A DNA stretch of 64,000 nucleotides from Pseudoduganella armeniaca (GCF_003028855.1 NZ_CP028324.1:3720001-3784000), one strand, 5' to 3'; shown: positions 51,031-59,952, counted from the stretch's first letter. A program made the numbers and translations. Notes: generated by a model from the letters alone, not told the origin.

Positions 51031-51104
51031 CGCGACAGTTTAACCGATCGACCAATACTGCTGCCGCGAGGGAGAGTGGCGTGAGCGGCATTGGTGCGTC
51101 CAGC

Positions 51105-51308
51105 TTACGAGCCGTCGCGCTCGTTCTCGCCGTCCTCTTCCTGAAACGGCAGGATCGGCTCCATCCAGTCATCGCCAAACAACTCCACCGGATGCTGCGT
51201 CCGCTCCGACCCGTTCCCACACGCCAGCGCGTCGATAGGACAGTATTTGTCGCACCCCCAGCAGATGCGCTCCGGATGCACGGGCTTGATAGGGAATTTC
51301 TTGGCCAT
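51105..51308 (-). CDS. DUF3079 protein (small Cys-rich)
   Basis: This 67-residue cytosolic protein contains RICWGCDKYCPIDALACGNG and THPVELFGDDW-type sequence (QHPVELFGDDW), the DUF3079 pattern. Four Cys residues could bind a metal or cluster. It is the last gene of the narK1-narK2-hemN-dnr run, 12 bp after the regulator gene. Role unknown; position suggests a link to anaerobic metabolism. Confidence 0.85.
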   Translation of the reverse strand: MAKKFPIKPVHPERICWGCDKYCPIDALACGNGSERTQHPVELFGDDWMEPILPFQEEDGENERDGS

Positions 51309-51320
51309 GAAGTGACCTCC

Positions 51321-52001
51321 TCAGCCGGCGCAGGTCTTCAATTTCTGCACGTCCGGAATGACGATGTGACGGCCCTTGAACGCGATCAGCTGGCGCGCCG
51401 ACAGGTCCGCCATGATGCGCGAGAAGTGTTCCGGGGTCAGGTTCAGGCGCGAGGCCAGCACCGCCTTCGCCGCCGGCAGGGTCAGTTCGGAGCTCTCGTC
51501 CTCCTCGCAGTCCTTGACCAGGTAGCCGACCACGCGCTGGGTGCCCGAGCGCAGCGAGTACGATTCCATGTCGCTCATCAGGCTGTGCATGCGCTGCGAC
51601 AGCCCGGCCAGCATGGCGCAGGCGAAGTCCGGGTCGCCGTGGATCTCGCGGTAGATCACCGGTTTCGACACGTGCAGCAGCATGGTGTCCTCCATCGCCT
51701 GCGCCGTGACGATGTACGGCTTGTTCATGAACATCAGCGCCTCGCCGAAGCTGTGGCCGGGGCCGATCAACTCGATCACCTTCTCGGCGCCGGTGGCCGA
51801 CGTGAACGACAGTTTCACCTGGCCGTACAGCACGATGTGGAAGCCCACGCACGGCTCGCCGCGCTGGAACACCAGTTCGCCCCGCTCCACCTTGACCTTG
51901 CTGGTGCCGAGCGCGATGCGATCCAGTTCGTCGGGGCGCAGGTTGGCGAACAGCGGTACTTTCGACAGGAAGGCCTGTACCTTGATGCGGGTCTTGTCCA
52001 T
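51321..52001 (-). CDS. dnr: Crp/Fnr-family regulator of the Dnr/NnrR type
   Basis: This 226-residue protein has a beta-roll sensor (about 10-125) and a winged HTH (about 155-215; AVLASRLNLTPEHFSRIMAD). It lacks the N-terminal Cys cluster of FNR/ANR, so it is likely the NO-responsive Dnr/NnrR type, with haem-based NO sensing in known members. It lies in the same run as hemN and narK and is 15 bp from hemN. It is the leading candidate to bind the AACCTG(G/C)ATCAAG boxes before norB, nirK and nrdD. The exact subgroup name is an inference. Confidence 0.82.
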   Translation of the reverse strand: MDKTRIKVQAFLSKVPLFANLRPDELDRIALGTSKVKVERGELVFQRGEPCVGFHIVLYGQVKLSFTSATGAEKVIELIGPGHSFGEALMFMNKPYIVTAQAMEDTMLLHVSKPVIYREIHGDPDFACAMLAGLSQRMHSLMSDMESYSLRSGTQRVVGYLVKDCEEDESSELTLPAAKAVLASRLNLTPEHFSRIMADLSARQLIAFKGRHIVIPDVQKLKTCAG

Positions 52002-52016
52002 GATGCTCTCTTCTTA

Positions 52017-53444
52017 TTAAATGGTGCGCGAATAGCGCGGCCGCTGCGGCCCTTCCGGCAGCGGCGTGTGCAGGTAGCGGTCGAACGCCATGCAGACGTT
52101 GCGGATCAACAGGCGCCCGCGCAGCTTGACCTTGATGCCCCGGCTGCCGATGCACAACAGGCCCTGCTCTTCGAGGGGGCGCAGGCGCGCGATCTCGGCG
52201 GCGAAGTAGTCGGCGGCCGGCACACCGCCGGGGATCGCCAGCGTGTCGAAGTCCAGCGCGAAGTCGCACATCAGCGCGCCGATCACGTCGCGCCGCAACA
52301 GGTCGTCGTCGTCCAGTGCCGTGCCGCGCGCCAGCGGCAGCTCGCCCGCGTCCAGTTTTTCGTAATAGGCCGACAGCACCTTCTCGTTCTGTGCGTAGCA
52401 GCGGCCGACGGCGCTGATGGCCGAGACGCCCAGCGCCACCATCTGCGCGGCCGCATGCGTCGAATAGCCCTGGAAATTGCGCTGCAGCTGGCCGCTGGCC
52501 TGGCTGCGCGCCAGGTCGTCCTCCGGCAGCGCGAAATGGTCCATGCCGATGTAGACGTAGCCGTCCTTTGTCAGCCGCTCGATGCAGACGCCCAGCATCG
52601 CCAGCTTGGTTTCGCCGTCGGGCAGGTGGGCCGGATCGATCAGGCGCTGCGCCTTGAACAGGTGCGGCATGTGGGCATAGTTGTAGATCGCCACGCGGTC
52701 GGGCCGGGTGGCGATCACCTTGTCCAGCGTCGGGCCGATGCTGGCCACGCTCTGCAGCGGCAGGCCATAGATCAGGTCCACGCTGATGGAGCGGAAGCCC
52801 GCCGCGCGCGCCGCTTCCAGCACGGCGACCGTCTCGGCATGGGGCTGGATGCGGTTGACGGCGCGCTGCACGTCCGGATCGAAGTCCTGCACGCCCAGGC
52901 TGATGCGGTTGAAGCCCTGCCGGCGCAGCGTGTGCACGCGTGCCGCGTCCACCGTGCGCGGATCGACCTCGATCGAGAACTCGCCCGCTTCGTCGGAGGC
53001 GAAGTCGAAGCGGCGGCGCAGGCCGGCAAGCAGGCCGTCCATCTGCTCGTCCGTCAGGAAGGTCGGCGTGCCGCCGCCGAAGTGCAGCTGCGTCACCGGC
53101 CCCAGGTCCGCCACCAGCGCGGCCTGCATGGCGATCTCCCGTTCCAGGTAGTCCAGGTACTGCACGGCCTTGCCATGGTCCTGCGTGATGATCTTGTTGC
53201 AGGCGCAGTAGTAGCACAGCGACTCGCAGAACGGGATGTGCAGGTACAGCGACAGCGCGTGCGGCCCGGGCTGGGCGCGCAAGGCGGCCACCGTGGCGCG
53301 GTACGCGTCCGGGCCGAAGCCGGCATGGAAGCGGTCGGCCGTCGGGTAGGACGTGTAGCGCGGGCCCTGCTGGTCGAGGCGGCGCACGAGGGCGGCGTCG
53401 AACTCGACGGAGCGGGTAATGGGAATCACGGCGGCGGATGGCAT
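52017..53444 (-). CDS. hemN: Oxygen-independent coproporphyrinogen III dehydrogenase HemN
   Basis: This 475-residue radical-SAM enzyme converts coproporphyrinogen III to protoporphyrinogen IX without oxygen. The [4Fe-4S]/SAM motif is C73-ESL-C77-YY-C80-A-C82, with the GGGTPTFL segment downstream. Its length and C-terminal domain (HemN_C) match true HemN rather than HemW. It lies between narK2 and dnr on the same strand, supplying haem for the anaerobic respiratory cytochromes. Confidence 0.95.
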   Translation of the reverse strand: MPSAAVIPITRSVEFDAALVRRLDQQGPRYTSYPTADRFHAGFGPDAYRATVAALRAQPGPHALSLYLHIPFCESLCYYCACNKIITQDHGKAVQYLDYLEREIAMQAALVADLGPVTQLHFGGGTPTFLTDEQMDGLLAGLRRRFDFASDEAGEFSIEVDPRTVDAARVHTLRRQGFNRISLGVQDFDPDVQRAVNRIQPHAETVAVLEAARAAGFRSISVDLIYGLPLQSVASIGPTLDKVIATRPDRVAIYNYAHMPHLFKAQRLIDPAHLPDGETKLAMLGVCIERLTKDGYVYIGMDHFALPEDDLARSQASGQLQRNFQGYSTHAAAQMVALGVSAISAVGRCYAQNEKVLSAYYEKLDAGELPLARGTALDDDDLLRRDVIGALMCDFALDFDTLAIPGGVPAADYFAAEIARLRPLEEQGLLCIGSRGIKVKLRGRLLIRNVCMAFDRYLHTPLPEGPQRPRYSRTI

Positions 53445-53462
53445 GATCGCTCTCCAGTCAGG

Positions 53463-54848
53463 TCAGCAAGGCATGGCGGCGTTCTTGCGGGCGTAGCACC
53501 ACCAGGTGATGGCGATGCAGCTGGCGTAGTAGGCGATGAACCAGTACAGCGCGGCGTCCGGGCGGCCGGTCAGCGCGATCGAGGTGCCGTAGCTTTTCGG
53601 GATGAAGAAGGCGCCATAGGCGGCCACGGCGGAGGTGAAGCCCAGCACGGCGGCGCTTTCCTTGTTGGCGTCGACGATGGCCTGGTCCTGCACGGCCTTC
53701 GGCTTGCCGGCGGCGGCGCGCTGGTGCTGCGTCATGAAGATCACGGGGATCATGCGGAAGGTCGAGGCGTTGCCGATGCCGGTGCCGGCGAACAGCAGCA
53801 TGAACATCCAGAAGAAGCCGGTGAAGCTGCCGGACGTGCCGGCCTGCGGCAGGAACGAGATCACGCCGAACACCGCGGCGATCATGCCGGCGAAGGTCCA
53901 CAACGTCACGCGGGCGCCGCCCAGCTTGTCGGAGATGATGCCGCCGGCCACGCGCGCCAGCGCGCCGACCAGGGGGCCAAGGAAGGCGTAGCGCAGCGGG
54001 TCGACGTCAGGGAACAGCGTTTTCGTCAGCAGCGGGAAGGCAGCCGAGTAGCCGATGAACGAGCCGAACGTGCCGGTGTACAGCCAGCACATCAGCCAGT
54101 TGTGCTTGCGGCCGAAGATCACGGCCTGTTCGGCGAACGACGCCTTGGCCGAGGCCAGGTCGTTCATGCCGAACCAGGCGAACAAGGTGCTGACGACGAT
54201 GAACGGCACCCAGATGAAGGCAGCGTTTTGCAGCCACAGCGCGTCGCCATGGCCGGCCTTGACGGGAATCTGGGCGGCGCCGCCCAGGGCGCCGAAGATG
54301 CCGGTGGTGATCACCAGCGGCACGATGAACTGCACGGCCGACACGCCCAGGTTGCCCAGGCCGGCGTTCATGCCCAGCGCGTAGCCCTTCTGCGCCTTCG
54401 GGTAGAAGAAGCTGATGTTGGCCATCGACGAGGCGAAGTTGCCGCCGCCGAAACCGCACAGCAGGGCCAGCACCAGCATGGTCGGATAGCTGGTGTTGGG
54501 GTCCTGCACCGCCAGGCCGATGCCGATCGCCGGCACCAGCAGCGAGGCGGTGGACAGCGCCGTCCACTTGCGCCCGCCGAAGATCGGCACCATGAAGGAA
54601 TAGAAGATGCGCAAGGTCGCGCCCGAGAGGCCCGGCACGGCGGCCAGCCAGAACAGCTGGTTGGTGCTGTAGGTGAAACCGATGACGGGCAGGTTGACCA
54701 CCACCACGCTCCAGACCATCCAGACGGCAAAGGCCAGGGCCAGTGCGGGAATCGAGATCCACAGGTTGCGGTTCGCGGTGGATTTACCGCTGCGTTGCCA
54801 GAACGCGGGGGCCTCGGGCTCCCACGTGCTGATCAGGTATTTGCTCAT
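53463..54848 (-). CDS. narK: Nitrate/nitrite transporter NarK2 type
   Basis: This 461-residue MFS protein of the NNP family has twelve helices. Nitrate signature motifs are present (FGGGNFASSMANISFFYPKA and GNLGVSAVQFIVPLV), and the N-terminus (FWQRSGKSTANRNLWISIPA) matches E. coli NarK and Pseudomonas NarK2, which exchange nitrite for nitrate. It follows narK1 by 25 bp. The 18-bp gap to hemN suggests one transcript. Confidence 0.93.
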   Translation of the reverse strand: MSKYLISTWEPEAPAFWQRSGKSTANRNLWISIPALALAFAVWMVWSVVVVNLPVIGFTYSTNQLFWLAAVPGLSGATLRIFYSFMVPIFGGRKWTALSTASLLVPAIGIGLAVQDPNTSYPTMLVLALLCGFGGGNFASSMANISFFYPKAQKGYALGMNAGLGNLGVSAVQFIVPLVITTGIFGALGGAAQIPVKAGHGDALWLQNAAFIWVPFIVVSTLFAWFGMNDLASAKASFAEQAVIFGRKHNWLMCWLYTGTFGSFIGYSAAFPLLTKTLFPDVDPLRYAFLGPLVGALARVAGGIISDKLGGARVTLWTFAGMIAAVFGVISFLPQAGTSGSFTGFFWMFMLLFAGTGIGNASTFRMIPVIFMTQHQRAAAGKPKAVQDQAIVDANKESAAVLGFTSAVAAYGAFFIPKSYGTSIALTGRPDAALYWFIAYYASCIAITWWCYARKNAAMPC

Positions 54849-54873
54849 GATGTGCTCCTCTATGATTGATATG

Positions 54874-56130
54874 TCACGCGGCGGCGCGTGGCGCGGTCAC
54901 GGGCGCGGCGATGGTGGCCGGCGTCGGCCGGAACGAGAAATGCATCCAGACCAGGGACACGCAGACGGTCCCGTACAGCAGCATGAAGGCCGACGAGCGC
55001 ACGCCCGTCAGGTCCAGCAGCGCGCCGAACATGATCGGCAGGATGAAGCCACCGAGACCGCCGGCCAGGCCGACCACGCCCGAGACGGCGCCGATGTTGT
55101 CGGCGAATTCGTCGCCGATGAACTTGAAGACGGACGCCTTGCCGATCGCCATCGCGGTACCGGCCACGAACAGCAGCGCGGTAAACGCCCAGGGCGACAG
55201 CGCCAGGTCCAGCGTCAGGCTGCCGTCGACGGTCTGCACCTGCATGCTGGTGGGCGGGTACGACAGCAGGAAGAAGCACACCCAGCACACCCACATCACG
55301 TACCAGGTGACCTTGTAGGCGCCATACTTGTCCGACACCCAGCCCCCCAGCGCGCGCAGCACGCCGCCCGGCAGCGAGAAGCAGGCGGCCAGCAGCGCCG
55401 CCAGGCCCAGGTCGAAGCCGTACTGGCCCACGTAGTACTTGGTCATCCACAGCGCCAGGCCGACGTAGCCGCCGAACACCACCGAGTAGTACTGGCAGTA
55501 GCGCCACACGCGGCGGTCCTTCAGCACGCGCAGCTGGGCGCCGAACGACGTGGTGTTCGGCACGTTATGGGCCGGGTTGGTGGCGCTGAAGCACCAGAAC
55601 AGCAGCGCCGTGACGAGCATGACGGCCGCATATACCTTGGGCAGCGCCTGCCAGCCCCAGGCCGCGATGATCGCGGGGGCGACGAACTTGGTCAGCGCGG
55701 AACCCGAATTGCCGGCGCCGAAGATGCCCATCGCCAGGCCGCGCCGCTCCTTCGGGAACCAGCGCGCCACGTAGGGCGTGCCGACCGCGAACGAGCCGCC
55801 GGCAAGGCCCAGCAGCAGGCCCAGGACCAGGAACTGCCAGTACTGGGTGGCGTAGCCGATCAGCCAAACCGGGATCACGGTGGCCAGCATGACGCCGAAG
55901 AACACGATGCGGCCGCCGAAGCGGTCGGTCCAGATCCCCAGCGGCACGCGCACCAGCGAGCCGCTCAGCACGGGCATCGCGGCCAGCAGGCCGAACTGGG
56001 TTTCGTTCAGGCCCAGCATCTTCTTGACCGGGATTCCCAGCACCGCGAACATCATCCAGACGGCAAAGCAGATCGTGAACGAGAACGTGCTGCTGGTCAG
56101 TATGGTAAGCGCTCTGTTGTTGTTTTTCAC
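54874..56130 (-). CDS. narK1: Nitrate transporter NarK1 type (proton-linked)
   Basis: This 418-residue, twelve-helix MFS/NNP transporter starts at the GTG at 56128-56130 (GGAGGATGCA upstream), followed by KNNNRALTILTSSTFSFTI; the frame is open upstream but lacks a better start. It is shorter than the NarK2 type and contains GLLAAMPVLSGSLVRVPLG and LAGGSFAVGTPYVARWFPKE, as in NarK1/NasA-type proton symporters. It is the first gene of the minus-strand set with narK2, hemN, dnr and DUF3079. Its promoter region shares architecture with that of narG. Confidence 0.92.
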   Translation of the reverse strand: MKNNNRALTILTSSTFSFTICFAVWMMFAVLGIPVKKMLGLNETQFGLLAAMPVLSGSLVRVPLGIWTDRFGGRIVFFGVMLATVIPVWLIGYATQYWQFLVLGLLLGLAGGSFAVGTPYVARWFPKERRGLAMGIFGAGNSGSALTKFVAPAIIAAWGWQALPKVYAAVMLVTALLFWCFSATNPAHNVPNTTSFGAQLRVLKDRRVWRYCQYYSVVFGGYVGLALWMTKYYVGQYGFDLGLAALLAACFSLPGGVLRALGGWVSDKYGAYKVTWYVMWVCWVCFFLLSYPPTSMQVQTVDGSLTLDLALSPWAFTALLFVAGTAMAIGKASVFKFIGDEFADNIGAVSGVVGLAGGLGGFILPIMFGALLDLTGVRSSAFMLLYGTVCVSLVWMHFSFRPTPATIAAPVTAPRAAA

Positions 56131-56161
56131 TGCATCCTCCGACGCTTGTATCGATGCTGGA

Positions 56162-56251
56162 AGCGTACGCGGGGCGGCTCGCGGCGACCATCGGCAGGAG
56201 GTCGGCGGCCCGGCCGGCAATCAGGTGAGCCGGCTAGTCACAAAGCACTAG
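56162..56251 (-). promoter_or_regulatory. narK1 promoter region: CTAG dyad, CCTGCCGATG element and -10
   Basis: Minus-strand order is CTAG-N10-CTAG (56234-56251), then CCTGCCGATG (56189-56198), then TACGCT (56162-56167) as -10. Distances between the three elements are identical to those before narG (45 bp from dyad to element start, 22 bp from the element to the -10). Roles of NarL and Dnr are inferred. Confidence 0.6.
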
Positions 56252-56260
56252 TTCGCGCAA

Positions 56261-56719
56261 TCAGTCCAGGAACGGCGGGGCCATGCGCCGCAGTGGCTGC
56301 GTGGCACAGCGCGCGGTGGCCGGCCGCACGATATCGGCCAGGGTCACGCCGTCCAGCTGCGCCAGCCAGGCGTTGGTGGCGCGCACCAGCAGTGCCTGCA
56401 CGCCGCAGCCGCCCGCATACAGGCAGTCGCCATGGGCCGGATCGAAGCAGGCCGCCATGTGGAAGTTCTGCTCCATCGCCCGCACCACGACGCCGATGTG
56501 GATTTGCGCCGGCGGGCGCGCCAGCTCGATGCCGCCGTTGCGGCCCCGCACCGTGCGCAGCACGCCGGCCAGGCCGAGGCGGTGCACCACCTTGGTCAGG
56601 TGGTTCTTCGGGATGCGGTGGCTGGCGGCGACCTCCTCGATCGTGACCAGCCGGCCGGGCTGCCCGGCCAGCATCATCAGGGTGCGCAGTGCGTAGTCGG
56701 TGCAGGCGGTGAGGTGCAT
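56261..56719 (-). CDS. nsrR: Rrf2-family NO-sensing repressor NsrR
   Basis: This 152-residue protein begins MHLTACTDYALRTLMMLAGQ and has a winged HTH (about 1-65). It has three Cys at 91, 99 and 105 (C-X7-C-X5-C), the spacing of NsrR rather than IscR; Asp8 is the extra cluster ligand seen in some NsrR. The [2Fe-2S] or [4Fe-4S] cluster reacts with NO and releases DNA. I chose the ATG at 56717-56719 (GGAG 6 nt upstream). It is divergent from norB, an expected target. Confidence 0.88.
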   Translation of the reverse strand: MHLTACTDYALRTLMMLAGQPGRLVTIEEVAASHRIPKNHLTKVVHRLGLAGVLRTVRGRNGGIELARPPAQIHIGVVVRAMEQNFHMAACFDPAHGDCLYAGGCGVQALLVRATNAWLAQLDGVTLADIVRPATARCATQPLRRMAPPFLD

Positions 56720-56745
56720 CATGTTCTCCAGGTTGCTCAAAGGCC

Positions 56746-56772
56746 GGGGTCGGACCCGGCGGGTCCGACCCC
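56746..56772. repeat. Perfect 12-bp inverted repeat upstream of nsrR
   Basis: GGGGTCGGACCC (56746-56757) and GGGTCCGACCCC (56761-56772) are exact reverse complements around GGC. It lies in the nsrR-norB intergenic region, 27 bp before the nsrR start. It resembles the other GGGGWC repeats of the window. A role as an operator is possible but not shown. Confidence 0.75.
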
Positions 56773-56823
56773 TGTTCCTCGACGGGTTGGCCGGATTATC
56801 GGACGGGCTCGCACCGACCGTTC

Positions 56824-56837
56824 ATAACCTGGATCAA
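56824..56837 (+). promoter_or_regulatory. Dnr/FNR-like box upstream of norB
   Basis: ATAACCTGGATCAA matches the right half of TTGAT-N4-ATCAA exactly and shares AACCTGGATCAAG with the box before nirK. A TTTAAT or CATCTT sequence 31-35 bp downstream could serve as the -10. Confidence 0.7.
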
Positions 56838-56941
56838 GAAAAACAGACATCCGAGATGCATCTTTAATTTGGCAGTCCTACCATGCACCCCAGACGGTCG
56901 AACAAACCGCCATGTGATCAATCCTGATGAGGAACCTAGCC

Positions 56942-59218
56942 ATGCACGCCACACGCAAACTCTGGACCTGGCTCGCCGTCATCTGCGCTCTCTCCTTCGC
57001 CGTCCTGGGCTGGGTGGGATCGGAGATCTGGCTCGCCGCGCCCCCATACCGAAACAGGTCGTCGCCGCCGACGGCTCCACGCTGTACCGCGAGGGCCAGG
57101 TCGACCAGGGCCAGCAGGCCTGGCTGGCGGCCGGCGGCCAGCAGGTCGGCTCCGTCTGGGGCCACGGCAGCTACGTCGCCCCGACTGGTCGGCCGACTGG
57201 CTGCACCGCGAAGCCCTGGCGCTGCGCGAGATCTGGGCCAGGCGCGAACACGGCGCCGCCTTCGACACGCTGGGCAAACCCGCCCAGGCCGCGCTGAATG
57301 CCCGCGTGCAGGATGAGCTGCGCCGCAATACCTATGACAAGGCCAGCGGCACCATCGTGCTGTCGGACGACCGCGCCGCCGCGGTGCGCGCAGTGGCGCG
57401 GCACTATCGTGGCCTGTTCGGCGCCGACCCGGCGCTCGACGGCCTGCGCGAACAATATGCGATGGGCACCGGCGTGCTGACCGATCCGGCCGAACTGGAC
57501 GCCCTGCCCGCGTTCGTGTTCTGGTCCGCCTGGGCGGCCGCCACCGACCGCCCAGGCCAGCCGGGCCTGAGCTACACCAATAACTGGCCGCACGAACCGC
57601 TGGTGGGCAACCGCCCCACAGCGGAAACGGGCATCTGGTCGATCGCCAGCGTGGTGCTGATGATCGGCGCGATCGCCGGCATGATCTGGTTCCACGCCAC
57701 CCACAAGGAAGAGGACGATCCGGCGCCGCCGAAGGCCGATCCGCTGTTCAACCTGAAGGCCACGCCGTCGATGCGCGCCACGCGCAAGTACTTCTTCGTC
57801 GTCATCGGCCTGATCCTGGCGCAGGTGGGCATGGGCGTGATTACCGCCCACTACGCCGTCGAGGGCCACAGCTTCTTCGGCATCCCGCTGGGCGACATCC
57901 TGCCGTTCTCCGTCAGCCGCACCATCCACACCCAGTTCGCCGTGCTGTGGATCGCCACCGCCTGGCTGGCCACGGCCTGTACATCGCGCCCGCCATCTCG
58001 GGCCACGAGCCGAAATTCCAGAAGCTGGGCGTGGACGTGCTGTTCTACGCGCTGCTGTTCATCGTCGTGGGCTCGACCGCGTCCGGCTGGCTGGGCACCC
58101 TGCAGCACAAGGGCAGCGCGTTTGCCTTCTGGCTGGGTAACCAGGGCCTGGAATTCACCAGCATGGGCCGCATCTGGCAGGTATTGCTGTTCGTCGGCCT
58201 GCTGTTCTGGGTCACCTTGCTGGGCCGCGCCCTGTGGCCGGCGCTGAAGAAGGCATCGGAGAGCCGCGGCCTGATCGTGATGGTGTTCCTGTCCGCGCTG
58301 TGCATCGGCGGCTTCTATGCCACCTCGCTGACCTGGGGCCGTCACACCCACTACTCGATGATCGAATACTGGCGCTGGTGGCTGGTGCACCTGTGGGTCG
58401 AGGGCTTCTTCGAGGTGTTCGCCACCGCCGTCATCGCCCTGCTGTTCACCCGCCTGGGCCTGATCCGCGCCGCCGCCGCCAACAGCGCCATCGTGCTGGA
58501 AACCATCGTGTTCCTGTTCGGCGGCATCCTGGGCACGCTACACCACCTGTACTTCACCGGCACGCCGACCTTCGTCATCGCCCTGGGCGGCATGTTCTCC
58601 GCGCTGGAAGTGGTGCCGCTGTCGCTGATCGGCATCGAGGCGTACCGCAACTACCAGCGCTCGCAGTCGGCGCCATGGGTGCAGACGTACAAATGGCCGA
58701 TCCTGTGCTTCATCGCCGTCGGCTTCTGGAACCTGGTGGGCGCAGGCCTGCTGGGCTTCTCGATCAACACGCCGATCGCGCTGTACTACATGCAGGGCCT
58801 GAACATGACGGCGGCGCACGGCCATGCCGCGCTGTTCGGCGTGTACGGCATGCTGGGCATCGGCCTGCTGCTGTTCTGCCTGCGCGGCCTGTCCGAACGC
58901 GCCGCCTGGGCCGACAGCCTGTTGAAACCCATGTTCTGGTGCCTGAACATCGGCCTGGCGATGATGGTGTTCATCTCGCTGGCCCCGGCCGGCCTGGTGC
59001 AATCGGCCGCCAGCATCAGCGAAGGCATGTGGTATGCCCGCTCGCCGGAGGTGATCCACTCGCCGGTCATGGAAACGCTGGTGTGGCTGCGCGTGCCGGG
59101 CGACATCGTGTTCGCCGTGGGCTGCCTGTTCCTGGCGCTGTTCGGCTGGCGCCTGCTGCGCCGCCCGGCCGTCCCGGTCGCCGTCACCACCACCACCACC
59201 ACCAAGCCCGCTGTCTGA
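56942..59218 (+). pseudogene. norB: Quinol-dependent nitric oxide reductase NorB, three apparent single-base frameshifts
   Basis: The three frames together encode a 759-residue qNorB, which reduces NO to N2O in the inner membrane with quinol as donor. The start is the ATG at 56942. Breaks are at C run 57041-57045, C run 57179-57182 and G pair 57974-57975; adding one base to each gives an uninterrupted protein, with no in-frame stops after repair. Family features: N-terminal helix and periplasmic quinol domain (GSYVAPDWSADWLHREAL), twelve or more helices, and conserved His segments (RTIHTQFAVLW, WRWWLVHLWVEG, GTLHHLYFTG, AAHGHAALFGVYGM). Bases and codon use look normal, so the breaks may be sequencing errors. 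If they are real, NO reduction would be lost here. Confidence 0.88.
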
Positions 59219-59225
59219 TCCACTT

Positions 59226-59248
59226 GCCGGGCGGCCTGGCCGCCCGGC
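59226..59248. terminator. Stem-loop after norB
   Basis: GCCGGGCGG (59226-59234) pairs perfectly with CCGCCCGGC (59240-59248) around a 5-nt loop. A pyrimidine-rich stretch follows, but it has no uninterrupted T run, so it may be a partial terminator or mRNA-stabilising hairpin between norB and the next gene. Confidence 0.5.
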
Positions 59249-59274
59249 CTTCCCTTCTTCCACAGGAGTCCACC

Positions 59275-59538
59275 ATGTCACACGATTGCTCCCACCCCAC
59301 CGGCCCCGCCGGCATCTACCCGTTCGACGCGCGTGGCGTCGCCAAGCGCTTCCGCCACGCGGCGATCTTCGGCGCGCTCGACGCGCTGGCGCCCGGCGAG
59401 ATCATGCGCTTCTGTAACGACCACGATCCCCTGCCCCTGCTGCAGCAGATCAACCACTACTACGGCGCCCGCATCAAGGCCTCGTACGTGGCGCGCGAGC
59501 CGGGCCAGGTCGTGATCGACTTCCTCGTCGCCGCCTGA
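59275..59538 (+). CDS. DUF2249 domain protein
   Basis: This 87-residue protein contains FDARGVAKRFRHAAIFGALD and GEIMRFCNDHDPLPLLQQIN, the DUF2249 pattern. Proteins of this family are often encoded among denitrification genes (nor/nir clusters), where their role is unknown. The ATG at 59275 has CAGGAG upstream. It is followed 8 bp later by the SirB gene. Confidence 0.85.
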   Translation: MSHDCSHPTGPAGIYPFDARGVAKRFRHAAIFGALDALAPGEIMRFCNDHDPLPLLQQINHYYGARIKASYVAREPGQVVIDFLVAA

Positions 59539-59546
59539 GGCCCATC

Positions 59547-59939
59547 ATGGACCTGGCCAGCCACTATTACGCCATCAGGACCCTGCACATTGCCTGCGTG
59601 AGCGCCAGCGGCGCACTGTTCCTGCTGCGCGGCCTGTGGATGCTGGCGGCACCCGGCATGCTGCAGCGGCGCTGGGTGCGCACTCTGCCGCACCTGGTCG
59701 ACACGCTGCTGCTGGCCAGCGCCGTCACGCTGGCGGTCCTGTCCGGCCAGTACCCGTTCGCCCAGGACTGGCTCGGCGCGAAAGTGATCGCGCTGGTGCT
59801 GTACGTGGTGCTGGGCGGCGTGGCGCTGCGGCGCGGCCGCACCCGTGCCATCCGCGCCAGTGCCTTTGGCGCCGCCCTAGTCACCTTTGCCTATATCGTC
59901 TCGGTCGCCGTGACGAAGCACGTCGTCCCCTTCGCCTGA
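59547..59939 (+). CDS. SirB family membrane protein
   Basis: This 130-residue protein has four predicted membrane helices and the opening IRTLHIACVSASGALFLLRG plus HLVDTLLLASAVTLAVLSGQ, which match the SirB2 family. Function is unknown. Position between norB and nirK suggests a role in NO metabolism, but no motif supports this. It starts 8 bp after DUF2249. Confidence 0.85.
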   Translation: MDLASHYYAIRTLHIACVSASGALFLLRGLWMLAAPGMLQRRWVRTLPHLVDTLLLASAVTLAVLSGQYPFAQDWLGAKVIALVLYVVLGGVALRRGRTRAIRASAFGAALVTFAYIVSVAVTKHVVPFA

Positions 59940-59952
59940 AGCCGGTTTTTCC

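Noticed and set aside
50874..54869. Very long plus-strand open frame (over 1300 codons) opposite hemN, narK2 and dnr
   Set aside because: It is antisense to genes with clear motifs and its translation is rich in Arg, His, Gln and Ala, as expected for the shadow of high-GC coding sequence.
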